A stretch of DNA of 64,000 nt from CAZOVB01 sp964583095 (GTDB taxonomy: Bacteria > Planctomycetota > Phycisphaerae > SM23-33). The notes under the pieces were generated by a model that did not search any database, had not been told where the DNA came from, and was given only the letters and a program-made list of their open reading frames with translations. Both the position numbers and the translations under genes were made by a program. Shown here piece by piece: positions 37,590 to 47,068 of this stretch. The stretch spans positions 1 to 64,000 of the forward strand of contig CAZOVB010000004.1 of the NCBI GenBank assembly GCA_964583095.1, given 5' to 3'. Each line of letters opens with the position of its first letter. Position 1 is the stretch's first letter.

Positions 37590-39325
37590 TGAAGCCCACC
37601 CAAACCCTCCTGTTTCTGATGCTTCTGTGCATCTGCCTCGGGGCAGGACAGGTCGCATTGGCCCAGAGCGGCCAGGAGCCTGCTGACGGCGACGGGCAAG
37701 GCGCGGATGAAACTCCCCAGACGCCGCCGGCCTCGGAGACACAGGACACGGACGTTCCCGCCGATGCGGAAGCTGCCGGGCAGGAAGAGTCGAAAGGCGA
37801 GGAAGACCTCGAGGCCCAGTTTGCCGCTGCGGCCCAGGCCATGCGGGAGAAGCTCGAAGGTGCCCACGAGCGGCTAAACGCGCTTCGCCGCCGGGCCGAA
37901 GAAGTGCGCCGACCTCTCCAGGGCCAGGCTTCGCAGCTTGAGAAGAAGCTTCGAACTGTCGAGCAGACTCACCAGGACACGGTTCGGGAGGCAGATCAGC
38001 TTCTCCAGAAGGTGGAGAACCTCAAGGGCAGCATCAAGAGTCGCAAGGAACAGGTCGAACATCTGCGAAACCTGTTTGGCGATTACAATCGGGGGTTCGG
38101 CGACTCGCTGCATCCGGGCGAGAAGCACCTCTGGATGCCCCTTGAGAAGCAGGCGGCCGGCGCCCTGGAGAAGAACCGCAAGGGCGAGCTGTCGACCCAG
38201 GAATTCTTCAGCCGGCAGGGCGCGTTCCTGCTCGAGTCGCTGGATCGCCTGGAGGAACTGGCCGGCGGGGCAAGGTATGAAGGCAAGGCCGTGGCGCCCA
38301 ACAGCGAGGAAATCCGTGGCCGAATCGTCCTTCTGGGCCCGGCCGGTCTGTTCGCTTCCGATGACGGAGACCAGGCGGGCATGCTCGCTCCCGGCGAGGC
38401 TGACGATGTGCCAAGCGTCCTGCCCTTCAACCAACCCGCGGACATTCAGGCCGCCCGGAAATTGGTTCGCACCGGCCAGGGACAGTTCCCGCTCGATTCG
38501 ACCCTTGTCAACGCCTACAAGATCGAGCAGACCGAAGAGACCATCATCGAGCACATCCAGAAGGGCGGCGTGGTGGTTTATCCGATCATCGGCATGGCCG
38601 GGCTGGCCCTGCTGGTGGTGCTCTTCAAGTGGATCTCGCTGGTTCGGATCCCCAAGCCCAACCGCAAGCGGGTCCAGGCCCTGTATGAAGCGGTCCGCAA
38701 CACCAACGAGGGCGAAGCGAAACGGCAGGTCGAGAAGATCAAAGGTCCCGTCGGCCGAATGCTCCGCTCGGGCGTGGATCATCTCCACGAGCCGTACGAG
38801 CTGATCGAAGAGGTCATGTATGAAACCGTTCTGGCCACGCGGCTGAAGCTTCAGAGGTTGCTGCCGTTCGTTTCGATCGCAGCGGCCTCGGCACCCCTGC
38901 TTGGTCTGCTGGGGACGGTAACGGGGATCATCAATACGTTCAAGCAGATGGAGGTGTACGGCTCGGGCGATGTAAAGATGATCTCGGGCGGCATTTCCGA
39001 GGCACTGATTACCACGGAGTTCGGGCTGATCGTCGCGATTCCCTCCCTGCTGCTTCATGCCTTCCTGTCGCGCAAGGCCAAGGGCCTGGCCAATGACATG
39101 GAAAAGACGGCCATCTCGTTCGTCAACCAGGTCCGCCAGTCGGGCTTCAACAACGAGGCGGTCGAAGACCTGCTGGAAGAGAAGCTCACGCGGGATCTTC
39201 ACGTGGCTCAGGAAGTTCAGCCTGGCGACAGAGGGCAGAATGAACGAGCCGAGATCGAGCAACTCGAAGGTGTGGAATCCGACGAAACGGATCCGCAGAA
39301 CGACAGCGACACGACCAAGGAGTGA
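37589..39325 (+). CDS. exbB: long MotA/TolQ/ExbB proton-channel protein
   Basis: A 578-residue member of the ExbB family with an added N-terminal half: signal peptide (1-26), Asp/Glu/Pro-rich linker, coiled coil (about 75-165), then a globular periplasmic part. The channel half begins near residue 325 with VVYPIIGMAGLALLVVLF (TM1). The family motif PLLGLLGTVTGIINTFKQM and ALITTEFGLIVAIPSLLLHA form TM2 and TM3. It couples proton flow to TonB movement. It overlaps the DUF3450 gene and is followed 9 bases later by a second, short exbB. Confidence 0.93.
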   Translation: MKPTQTLLFLMLLCICLGAGQVALAQSGQEPADGDGQGADETPQTPPASETQDTDVPADAEAAGQEESKGEEDLEAQFAAAAQAMREKLEGAHERLNALRRRAEEVRRPLQGQASQLEKKLRTVEQTHQDTVREADQLLQKVENLKGSIKSRKEQVEHLRNLFGDYNRGFGDSLHPGEKHLWMPLEKQAAGALEKNRKGELSTQEFFSRQGAFLLESLDRLEELAGGARYEGKAVAPNSEEIRGRIVLLGPAGLFASDDGDQAGMLAPGEADDVPSVLPFNQPADIQAARKLVRTGQGQFPLDSTLVNAYKIEQTEETIIEHIQKGGVVVYPIIGMAGLALLVVLFKWISLVRIPKPNRKRVQALYEAVRNTNEGEAKRQVEKIKGPVGRMLRSGVDHLHEPYELIEEVMYETVLATRLKLQRLLPFVSIAAASAPLLGLLGTVTGIINTFKQMEVYGSGDVKMISGGISEALITTEFGLIVAIPSLLLHAFLSRKAKGLANDMEKTAISFVNQVRQSGFNNEAVEDLLEEKLTRDLHVAQEVQPGDRGQNERAEIEQLEGVESDETDPQNDSDTTKE

Positions 39326-39334
39326 CCGGCATAG

Positions 39335-39976
39335 ATGGAACCCCTGCTGGAACAATTTTGGACACTCTGGGACCAGGCGATGGTGATCTGGAAAAAGGGC
39401 GGCTGGGCCATGCCGGCCATCGCCGCCAATGCGCTGATCATGTTCGGTCTGGGCGTTCACGTGTTTCTCAAGCTCCGGGAGAAGGGTTTCGCCTCGGTCA
39501 AGGAGCGAACGTGGCGTCGCTGGATCGATCATCCCGACCAGCGGCGCGGGCCGGTGGGCGAACTGCTCAACTTCGCCACCCACGCCCAGAGCCTCAAGGA
39601 AGTCTCGGTGAACTTCGACGAACTGCGCGTCACGGAGATCGAGCCGTTCCGTCGCGATCTGCTGGTGATGAAGATCTGCGTGGGAGCGGCCCCGCTGCTG
39701 GGCCTGCTGGGCACGGTGACGGGCATGCTCTCGACGTTCAAGGCCCTGGCCGGCAGCGGCGCGGGCGACGAGACGTTCGACATGGTCGCCGGTGGGATTT
39801 CCGAAGCGTTGATCACCACCGAGACGGGCCTGGTCATCGCGCTGCCGGGGTTGTTCCTTCAGCATGTTCTGGCCCGCAACTGCGAGAAGTACCGCTCCTT
39901 TCTGGCCCATCTGGAATCGGTCTGCACGCAGGCGATTTACCGCAAGCTCAAGGCCCGGCGGGAGGCGAGTGCATGA
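39335..39976 (+). CDS. exbB: short MotA/TolQ/ExbB proton-channel protein
   Basis: A 213-residue ExbB-type protein: TM1 near residues 20-42 (AMPAIAANALIMFGLGVHVF), then the signature APLLGLLGTVTGMLSTFKAL and EALITTETGLVIALPGLFLQ for TM2 and TM3. It lacks the signal peptide and coiled coil of its neighbour. Two ExbB proteins in tandem are known in TonB2-type operons, where the short one is the standard partner of ExbD and TonB. It lies 26 bases before exbD. Confidence 0.94.
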   Translation: MEPLLEQFWTLWDQAMVIWKKGGWAMPAIAANALIMFGLGVHVFLKLREKGFASVKERTWRRWIDHPDQRRGPVGELLNFATHAQSLKEVSVNFDELRVTEIEPFRRDLLVMKICVGAAPLLGLLGTVTGMLSTFKALAGSGAGDETFDMVAGGISEALITTETGLVIALPGLFLQHVLARNCEKYRSFLAHLESVCTQAIYRKLKARREASA

Positions 39977-40002
39977 ACCGGCGGAATCGAAAGGAACTGT
40001 AA

Positions 40003-40416
40003 ATGTCCCGTTTTCGAGATGCAGGACGAGACGAAGGCGGAGAAGTGGGAATTGATATCTCCCCGCTTATGGACTGTGTGTTCATCCTGCTGATCTTCTT
40101 CATCGTCACAACGACATTCGTGGAAGAAAAGGGCATGGAGGTGGATACGCCCCAGGCCGCCTCGGGTGGAAACAACGACGAGAAGACCAGCATCACACTG
40201 GAGATCACCCCCACCGGAGACATCCAGTACGACGGACAGGCTGTGGCTCTTAAGAGCGTTGGCAACCTGGTCCGGCGGGAGTTGAGTCAGTATCCGGATC
40301 TTCCGGTGATTGTAAGTATCAAAAGCGGCAGCGGGGTGAGGACGGAAGTCATGGCGAGTGTGACCGACCGGGCCAGGCAGGGCGGAGCGAAAATCATCCG
40401 CCTGGGACGAAGATAG
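40003..40416 (+). CDS. exbD: ExbD/TolR-type biopolymer transport protein (first copy)
   Basis: A 137-residue protein with one N-terminal helix, GIDISPLMDCVFILLIFFIV, whose Asp in PLMDC is the conserved proton-carrying residue of ExbD/TolR. A periplasmic domain of about 90 residues follows. AAGGA stands 7 bases before ATG. It forms the stator with ExbB. The next gene is a second exbD with the same N-terminal block. Confidence 0.95.
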   Translation: MSRFRDAGRDEGGEVGIDISPLMDCVFILLIFFIVTTTFVEEKGMEVDTPQAASGGNNDEKTSITLEITPTGDIQYDGQAVALKSVGNLVRRELSQYPDLPVIVSIKSGSGVRTEVMASVTDRARQGGAKIIRLGRR

Positions 40417-40463
40417 GACCCAAGGACTGTGAGGCAAAGCCAACCGCAGGAGAAATCGTACTG

Positions 40464-40886
40464 ATGTCGCGTTTCCGTGACTCCATCGAAGAAGGCAGCG
40501 ACGAGACGGCGATCGATATTTCGCCGTTGATGGACTGCGTGTTCATCCTGCTGATCTTCTTCATCGTGACCACGACCTTCAACGAAGAGCCGGGCGTGGA
40601 GGTCAATAAGTCCCCGGCCGTTACGGCCGAGCAACTGGCCAAGACCAGCATTCTCATTGCTGTCACGGCAGAGGGAGACGTCTTCTACGGCGGCAAGAAC
40701 ATCGGCGTAAACGGCGTGCAGCGGTTGGTGCGCAACGAACTCAAAAAAGATGAGAAGCGAGGCGTCCCCCGCCCGGTCGCGGTGTTGCCGGATCGGAATA
40801 CCGCAGCGGAAGTGACCATACAGGTCGTTTATGAAGCCAAACGCGCCGGGGCGCGGGAAGTCAGCCTGGCCACGGCCAACGAGTAG
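40464..40886 (+). CDS. exbD: ExbD/TolR-type biopolymer transport protein (second copy)
   Basis: A 140-residue paralogue of the first ExbD: both begin MSRFRD and share ISPLMDCVFILLIFFIVTTT with the key Asp. The periplasmic parts differ (VEVNKSPAVTAEQLAKTSIL here). AGGAG lies about 11 bases upstream of ATG. It is 2 bases from the tonB start. The pair may form a mixed ExbD dimer in the stator or serve different ExbB partners. Confidence 0.95.
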   Translation: MSRFRDSIEEGSDETAIDISPLMDCVFILLIFFIVTTTFNEEPGVEVNKSPAVTAEQLAKTSILIAVTAEGDVFYGGKNIGVNGVQRLVRNELKKDEKRGVPRPVAVLPDRNTAAEVTIQVVYEAKRAGAREVSLATANE

Positions 40887-40888
40887 AG

Positions 40889-41545
40889 ATGCGAGACAAG
40901 CGAAAACAATCTCCGGTAAAGATTGTCTTCGACCGCGTGATGGCGGTCGTGGGGGCCATTGCGCTGACGTTGGGGTTCTTCCTGGTCCTTCCGATCATGC
41001 AGACGATCCAGGAGGCCTTGGAGGAAGAGCCTGATGCCGGGGACGTGGTCATCACGCAGAATGTCGAAGTGGAGATCCAGGAGCCCGAGCCGGAGGAACC
41101 CCCCGAGCCGGAGGAGCCCGAGGAGCAGCCCCAGGAGCAGGAACTGGCCTCGCTGATCGAGCTCCAGTCGAGCTTGGACACCTCGGGCGGCCTGGGCGGG
41201 CCCAGCGGGGGCTTGGTGATTCCCCCCCGGACCCGCCAGATGATGGGAAGCGCGGTGGATACGCTCTTCCAGGCGGGGCAATTGGATCAGCAGCCCCGGC
41301 CTGTCTACAACCCGACGCCTGCGTATACCTCTCAGATGCGCCGGGTCCTTCCAGGGCGTGTGATCGTGGTGGCCATCGTCGGCGCGGACGGCCGAGTGAA
41401 GGGTGCCCGTGTGGTCGAAGCCAGCCATCCAGCCTTTCGAGAGCCCACGGTGGATGCGGTGAAGAAGTGGCAGTTTCAGCCGGCCAAGCGCGGCGGAAAA
41501 GATGTTGAGGCGCGAGTGCGCATACCCATTACCTACCCCAAATAA
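40889..41545 (+). CDS. tonB: TonB-family energy transducer
   Basis: A 218-residue protein: one N-terminal membrane helix (AVVGAIALTLGFFLVLPIM), a periplasm-spanning Pro/Glu-rich segment (EPEPEEPPEPEEPEEQPQEQ), and a C-terminal TonB domain reading VYNPTPAYTSQMRRVLPGRV, GADGRVKGARVVEASHPAF and AVKKWQFQPAKRGGKDVEAR. The 'P-Y-P' contact region reads NPTPAY. It transmits stator energy to the receptor encoded at 33669. It is followed 8 bases later by a TPR lipoprotein, the same order as in TonB2 operons. Confidence 0.95.
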   Translation: MRDKRKQSPVKIVFDRVMAVVGAIALTLGFFLVLPIMQTIQEALEEEPDAGDVVITQNVEVEIQEPEPEEPPEPEEPEEQPQEQELASLIELQSSLDTSGGLGGPSGGLVIPPRTRQMMGSAVDTLFQAGQLDQQPRPVYNPTPAYTSQMRRVLPGRVIVVAIVGADGRVKGARVVEASHPAFREPTVDAVKKWQFQPAKRGGKDVEARVRIPITYPK

Positions 41546-41553
41546 CGACAGCT

Positions 41554-43179
41554 ATGAATCGAACCTCAGAAATACGAACGAATTGCTGCCTGCTCCGTTT
41601 CCGCCCGCCTGAGGGTGGGAGACCCGGCCGGAACCTTCTCTGCCTGCTGCTGGGCCTGCTGGTCGCCTCGGGCGGCTGCACGCTGACGGTCGACAACGAG
41701 AAGGTCGTCGAGTTGAAGCTCGAAGACATCTGGAAGTCCGAGGAGCAGAAGGAGCAGGACCAGGCCAAGGCCGAGTCGGATGAAATGACGCGGCAGTACA
41801 AGATGAACAAGACGGACCTGGCCATCTGGCAGAGCCCGGAGTTTCGCAAGGAGATGGTCCACAGCTACCTGGCCATCAGCGACGTCGAACCCCGGATCCC
41901 CGAATCGCAGAAGGAGAAGCACCGCGAGGTCCTGAATCTGATCCGGGAGGACAAGCGCAAGGAAGCCATCGAACTGCTTCAGCGCATTCGCGGGCCCGGG
42001 TCCAGTGCCGTCTTCGACTATCTTCTGGGCAATATCTACTTTCAGATGGAGAAGATCGACCAGGCGGTCGAGGCGTACGAGATGGCCATCAAGCAGTTCG
42101 CCAATTACCGCAACGCCCTTCGGAACCTGAGCTTGATCTACTTCCAGATGGGCGATCATCCCAAAGCGATGAAGAACTTCCTGAAGGTGATCGAGCTTGG
42201 CGGGGGCGATGCGAACATCTACGGAATGCTCGGCTATTCGTATGCGGACCAGCAGAAGTGGCTCTCCGCGGAATCCGCCCTTCGCATGGCCGTGCTGCTG
42301 AGTCCGGATCAGCCGGAATGGAAGGCCGGCCTGGCCGCCAGCTTCCGCCGACAGAAGCGCTATGCCGAAAGCGTCGCCCTGTACGAGCAGTTGATCCGCG
42401 AGGAGCCCGGCAAGGCAGAACTGTGGATCGACCAGGCCTATGCCTACCTCGGCCAGAACCAGCGGACACGGGCGGCGGAGAACTTCGAGTTCATCGATGC
42501 GATGGGCAAGGCCGACATGCCCATGCTCACGACCCTGGGCGATATCTACGTGCAGGAGAATCTCTACCCGCAGGCTACCGACGCCTACATCCGCGCGATG
42601 GCCAAGGACCCTGTTGCCCAGGCCCAGACCCCCGAGGAGGCCGAGAAAGCCCGGGAGCAACGCAAGAAGAACACCGAGAGAATCGCCCGCGCCGCCCAGG
42701 TGATGGCCAGTCGGGCCGCCATCGACCCCAACGCCCTCCAGGCGTCGGAAGAACTGGTCGAGCATCTGCATGAGCAGCGATCGGAAGACCTGGACAAGGA
42801 AACCCGGCTGAGTCTGCTTCGGGTCCAGGCGCGAATCGCCATGGCCCGGCACGCAAGCCAGGACCAGGTGGAGATTGTTCGCGAGATTGTCCGGCTGGAT
42901 CCGCTCGATGCCGGAGCGATGATGCTCCTGGCCCGGCACGCGGTTCGGAACGAACAACGCGAACAGGCCGCCATCTGGTATGAACGCGCCGCCCGCGTGG
43001 AAGGCTTCGAGGCCAAGGCCAAAATGCGACATGCGGAACTGCTGATCAGCAAGAAGGAATACCAGCGTGCCCTGGAACTCTACGAACAGGCCCAGGAGAT
43101 CATGGAGGAAAACGACGAGGACACCCGGCGGATCGACGACCGGATCGAGGACATCCGACGATACGCCGGAGTTCGATAG
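41554..43179 (+). CDS. TPR lipoprotein of the TonB operon
   Basis: A 541-residue exported protein. After a 25-residue basic start a hydrophobic stretch leads to LVASGGC, with lipidated Cys42. From about residue 110 come TPR units (VFDYLLGNIYFQMEKIDQAV, ALRNLSLIYFQMGDHPKAMK and IYGMLGYSYADQQKWLSAES). TPR proteins close TonB2-type operons and assist transport in some bacteria. It ends 31 bases before the T2SS secretin gene, which physically joins the TonB and secretion operons. Confidence 0.9.
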   Translation: MNRTSEIRTNCCLLRFRPPEGGRPGRNLLCLLLGLLVASGGCTLTVDNEKVVELKLEDIWKSEEQKEQDQAKAESDEMTRQYKMNKTDLAIWQSPEFRKEMVHSYLAISDVEPRIPESQKEKHREVLNLIREDKRKEAIELLQRIRGPGSSAVFDYLLGNIYFQMEKIDQAVEAYEMAIKQFANYRNALRNLSLIYFQMGDHPKAMKNFLKVIELGGGDANIYGMLGYSYADQQKWLSAESALRMAVLLSPDQPEWKAGLAASFRRQKRYAESVALYEQLIREEPGKAELWIDQAYAYLGQNQRTRAAENFEFIDAMGKADMPMLTTLGDIYVQENLYPQATDAYIRAMAKDPVAQAQTPEEAEKAREQRKKNTERIARAAQVMASRAAIDPNALQASEELVEHLHEQRSEDLDKETRLSLLRVQARIAMARHASQDQVEIVREIVRLDPLDAGAMMLLARHAVRNEQREQAAIWYERAARVEGFEAKAKMRHAELLISKKEYQRALELYEQAQEIMEENDEDTRRIDDRIEDIRRYAGVR

Positions 43180-43210
43180 CCAGCCGTTGCCCGCTTCCCG
43201 GAGGCCAACC

Positions 43211-45445
43211 ATGATCCAAAACAAGAATCGGAATTTCACACTGCTCTGGATGGCGATGGCGTGCTTTCTGCCGGCCTGGCCCGCCCAGGCCCAGCCGGCC
43301 ATAAGCGCCCAGGGTTCTCAAGAGACGATGATCAAGCTCAACCTGCCCGAGCAGCTCCAGCTGAAGGTGCTGGTCGACTACGTCTCCAAGCGCAACAACG
43401 TGAACTTCATCTACGACGGCAACCTGGTGGCCGGCAAGAGCGTGACGCTGATCGCCCCGCAGGAGATCCCCGCCGATTCGTTGATGACGCTTCTGGAGAG
43501 CGTCCTGCGGATGAAGGGGATGACCATCAGCCGCGAGGAAGAGACGGGCATGCTGCGGATCGAGCCGGCCAAGTCCGTCGTGGCCGGCTCTGCCGGGATC
43601 ATTACCGGAGAAGCTGCCCCCGATCCGGACGGCCTGACCCGGTCGGTGACCCGCGTCGTCACGCTGGAGCATGCGGATTTCGAGCAGGTCCAGAAGGTGA
43701 TCAAGCCGTTTTTCTCTGCCGCGACGGCCAACATGGTCCAGCTTCCCCAGCACAAGCGGATGATCATGACCGATTACGCCTCAAACATGGGGCGTCTGAT
43801 GGAACTGATCGAGCTGATGGATCAGCCCCGGCGGGACGTGATGATCCGCTTTGTCCCGGTCGAGCACCTCAAGGCCTCGAAAATCGTCAGCGATATCCAG
43901 CAGGTTCTCCAAGGCAAGGCCAAGGCATCGGGAGACCCGACCGGGGCGCTTTCGGTAAGCCTGATCGCCGAGGGCAGAACCAACCGCGTGGTCATCATCG
44001 GTGACCAGGCGGAGGTTCTCGACGCGATGGAGGTCCTGGAGTCCCTGGACGTCCCGGAGTCGGGCCAGAAGAAAATCTACTCCTTCCGCGTCGCCTCGGC
44101 CGGGCGGGTGGACCAGCTTGTGCGGAACTTCATCGGCGCCGAAGCGGCGGACCATCTCTACAAGGCGGTGGTGGACAGCGAATCGAACGTGCTGATCGTC
44201 ACCGCCCGGGCGGAGGTCCACGAGCAGATCCAGCGAATCGTGGAGATCGTCGATCAGCCGACGCCCGATACGCAGAGCCCCATCCGCTTCTACAAGCTGG
44301 AGAACGCCAAGGCCGCCGACGTGCTTTCGGCCTTGCAGAACATCGAGGGCGAAGAAGGTCTGGAAGACGTGAGCGTAGATGGCCAGACCAAGGAAGGAGC
44401 CGACAGGGACGAACGGGTCCTTCGAGGCCCCCGCCCGGAGGATATCAACCGCCCTGGGGGGATGGCTGGGGCGTTTGGCCCTGCGGCTTCGGGTTCCGGT
44501 GCGGTGGAGCTTCCCGAAGCTCGCGTCATGGCCTACGAGCCGACCAATACAATCATCGTAATTGCAAAGCCGGCAATGCAGCAGCTTTATGAGCGACTGA
44601 TCGAGCAGTTGGATGTTCGTAGACCCCAGGTGCTCGTGGAGATTACCGTCGTGACGCTGGATACCAGCGACGGCTTTTCTCTGGGCGTGGAGATCTCTCA
44701 CAACGACCGGGTCAACAACGGGGAGGGCACGGTGCTGAACTTCAGTTCGTTCGGCCTGAGCACGGTCGACCCGACCACCGGGCGCCTGTCGATCAATCCC
44801 GGCATCGGCTTCAACGGGGCGCTGGTCAGTGCCGACTTGGCCGATGCGGTGATCCGCGCCTTGCAGTCGGATTCCCGGGCCCGCGTCGTTTCGCGGCCTA
44901 ATCTTCTCATCAACGACAACGCTACCGGCACGTTGAGCTCGGAAATTGAAGAACCCTATTCCAGCCTGAATGCTTCGGAGACGGTGGCGACCACGAGTTT
45001 CGCGGGGTACTCCTCGGCCGGGACGAAGGTCAAGATCAGCCCGCAGATCAGCGAGGGCAACCATCTGAAACTCGAATATGAGATTTCGCTCAGCAGCTTC
45101 GGCGAGGATGTCTCCGACACGCTGCCGCCTTCGCGACAGACCAACGCGCTGACCAGCGAGGCGACGATTCCCGACGGACACACGATTATCGTCGGGGGGC
45201 TGACGCGGGAAGATTTCGCCGAAACCGTCGACCGCGTGCCGTTTCTCGGGGAGATTCCCGTCCTGGAATACCTGTTTTCCAACCGCGACAAGACCCAGCG
45301 TAAGACGACCCTGTTTGTGTTTGTGCGGGCGGCGATTCTTCGAGACGACAAGTTCCGTCATCTCAAGAATCTGTCGGTTGAGGCGGTCCAGCAGGCCAGG
45401 CTCTCCAGCCCGTATCCCCAGAGCGAACCGGTCGAGATTCCCTAG
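43211..45445 (+). CDS. gspD: type II secretion system secretin GspD
   Basis: A 744-residue outer-membrane channel subunit. A signal peptide ends PAQAQ; N-domains follow (LQLKVLVDYVSKRNNVNFIY and repeated KAADVLSALQNI-type N1/N2 folds). The secretin core at about 470-720 has VLVEITVVTLDTSDGFSLGV, RVVSRPNLLINDNATG and PDGHTIIVGGLTREDF, and the end reads KTTLFVFVRAAILRDD. A Gly/Pro-rich insert lies near residues 395-430. GGAGG stands 6 bases before ATG. It starts the T2SS set directly after the TonB-operon TPR gene. Confidence 0.96.
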   Translation: MIQNKNRNFTLLWMAMACFLPAWPAQAQPAISAQGSQETMIKLNLPEQLQLKVLVDYVSKRNNVNFIYDGNLVAGKSVTLIAPQEIPADSLMTLLESVLRMKGMTISREEETGMLRIEPAKSVVAGSAGIITGEAAPDPDGLTRSVTRVVTLEHADFEQVQKVIKPFFSAATANMVQLPQHKRMIMTDYASNMGRLMELIELMDQPRRDVMIRFVPVEHLKASKIVSDIQQVLQGKAKASGDPTGALSVSLIAEGRTNRVVIIGDQAEVLDAMEVLESLDVPESGQKKIYSFRVASAGRVDQLVRNFIGAEAADHLYKAVVDSESNVLIVTARAEVHEQIQRIVEIVDQPTPDTQSPIRFYKLENAKAADVLSALQNIEGEEGLEDVSVDGQTKEGADRDERVLRGPRPEDINRPGGMAGAFGPAASGSGAVELPEARVMAYEPTNTIIVIAKPAMQQLYERLIEQLDVRRPQVLVEITVVTLDTSDGFSLGVEISHNDRVNNGEGTVLNFSSFGLSTVDPTTGRLSINPGIGFNGALVSADLADAVIRALQSDSRARVVSRPNLLINDNATGTLSSEIEEPYSSLNASETVATTSFAGYSSAGTKVKISPQISEGNHLKLEYEISLSSFGEDVSDTLPPSRQTNALTSEATIPDGHTIIVGGLTREDFAETVDRVPFLGEIPVLEYLFSNRDKTQRKTTLFVFVRAAILRDDKFRHLKNLSVEAVQQARLSSPYPQSEPVEIP

Positions 45446-45451
45446 AGGCCT

Positions 45452-47068
45452 ATGATGATCGTTCCATCGCAATCCGACTTGTCCGAAAGCCTCCGGCCCT
45501 CTGCCGGCTCCGAGACCGCCGCCGGTCCCGAAGAAGGGGCCCCAGGGAACAAGGTGGACCTGAGCGGCCGACACCCCTCGGCCCGATTCGTCGGGCGCGT
45601 TCCCATCGAGTTTGCACGGGCCAAGAGGGTCTTGGGCCTGGCCGGGGGAGAGGGTCCCCTGGAAGTCGCGATGGCGGATGTAACCGACGAGCAGACCCTC
45701 GACGTGCTGCGGCGCTGGCTGGGGACGGCGATACAGGCCCTGCCGGCCGAGCGGACGCAGCTTTCGGCTGCGATCAACCAGGCCTATGGCCGGCAGACCG
45801 GTGCGGCACAGGAGTTTGTGGAGCAGCTTGACCGCGAGTCGGTAATGGAGGAGGTCAATAATCTCGAATCGCGCGAGGATCTGCTCAACGTCTCCAATCG
45901 CGCACCGGTGATCAAGCTGGTGAACCTGATCCTCTTCGAGGCGGTACAGCAGGAGGCATCGGATATTCACGTTCAGCCCTACGAAGACCGCGTGGTCGTG
46001 CGGATGCGGATCGACGGGGTGCTCTTCGACGTGTTCAATCTCCCCCAGGGCGTCCGAGAGGAACTCGTCAGCCGTGTCAAGGTCATGAGCCGGATGAACA
46101 TCGCCGAGAAGCGTCTGCCCCAGGACGGCAGGGCGACGGTGCAGGTGGGCGACCGGGTGATCGACCTGCGTGTTTCGACCGTACCGGCCAGCCACGGCGA
46201 GCGGGTGGTCATCCGCCTGCTGGACAAGAGCGTGCGTCTCTACACGCTGGACGATCTTGGCATGGACCCGGCCACACTGAAGAGGTTTGCCCGACTGATC
46301 GGCGTGGAACACGGGTTGATTCTGGTGACCGGGCCCACCGGATCGGGCAAGACCACCACGCTCTATGCCGCCCTCGGGCAGATCAACTCGACCCAGAGCA
46401 ACATCATCACGCTTGAGGATCCGATCGAGTACCAGTTGGAAGGCATCAGTCAGATTCAGATAGCCGGCAAGAAGGGCATGACCTTTGCCGGAGGCCTGCG
46501 CAGCGTGCTGCGACAGGATCCGGATATTGTGATGATCGGTGAGATTCGCGATCACGAGACGGCGGTGATGGCGATTCAGTCCGCCCTGACAGGGCACCTT
46601 GTGTTCAGCACGCTGCACACCAACGACGCTGCCAGCGCCGTGACGCGGCTGCTGGACCTGGGCATCGAGCCCTATCTGGTAGGCTCCAGTCTGGTGGGCG
46701 TGCTGGCCCAGCGGCTGGTGCGGAGGATCTGTGAAGGGTGCAGCCGGCCCGAGCCGGCCGGGGCCGAGGACCTCGCAGCACTGGGGATCACCCTCAGCCG
46801 GGATCAACTTGCCCGGGCCCGCACGGGACAGGGATGCCCGATGTGTCGACAGACGGGCTACAAAGGCCGGGCAGGCTGCTTCGAGCTGCTCACCACCAAC
46901 GATGAGATTCGGCAACGGATCCTGCAGCGGGCGGCGGCATCGGAGATCGAACAGGCCGCCCGGCACGCGGGCATGAGGACACTGGCAGAGGATGGCCTGG
47001 TCAAGGTGCTCAAGGGGCACACGAGCGTCAAGGAGGTCCTGAGGGTCTCGACAAAGGCGGCGATTTGA
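45452..47068 (+). CDS. gspE: type II secretion ATPase GspE
   Basis: A 538-residue cytoplasmic AAA-type ATPase that drives pseudopilus assembly. The N-terminal GspL-contact domain is followed by ASDIHVQPYEDRVVVRMRID, Walker A GPTGSGKTT at 293-301, the Asp box EDPIEYQLEG, Walker B DIVMIGEIRDHETA, and a zinc site CEGCSRPEP with CPMCRQTGYKGR near the end. The stop overlaps the gspF start (TGATG). In-frame ATGs at 45452 and 45455 are equivalent starts. Confidence 0.96.
   Translation: MMIVPSQSDLSESLRPSAGSETAAGPEEGAPGNKVDLSGRHPSARFVGRVPIEFARAKRVLGLAGGEGPLEVAMADVTDEQTLDVLRRWLGTAIQALPAERTQLSAAINQAYGRQTGAAQEFVEQLDRESVMEEVNNLESREDLLNVSNRAPVIKLVNLILFEAVQQEASDIHVQPYEDRVVVRMRIDGVLFDVFNLPQGVREELVSRVKVMSRMNIAEKRLPQDGRATVQVGDRVIDLRVSTVPASHGERVVIRLLDKSVRLYTLDDLGMDPATLKRFARLIGVEHGLILVTGPTGSGKTTTLYAALGQINSTQSNIITLEDPIEYQLEGISQIQIAGKKGMTFAGGLRSVLRQDPDIVMIGEIRDHETAVMAIQSALTGHLVFSTLHTNDAASAVTRLLDLGIEPYLVGSSLVGVLAQRLVRRICEGCSRPEPAGAEDLAALGITLSRDQLARARTGQGCPMCRQTGYKGRAGCFELLTTNDEIRQRILQRAAASEIEQAARHAGMRTLAEDGLVKVLKGHTSVKEVLRVSTKAAI

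Noticed and set aside
43781..47020. 1079-codon open frame on the minus strand opposite gspD and gspE
   Set aside because: Antisense to genes with clear secretin and ATPase motifs; low-information His/Gln/Arg-rich translation.
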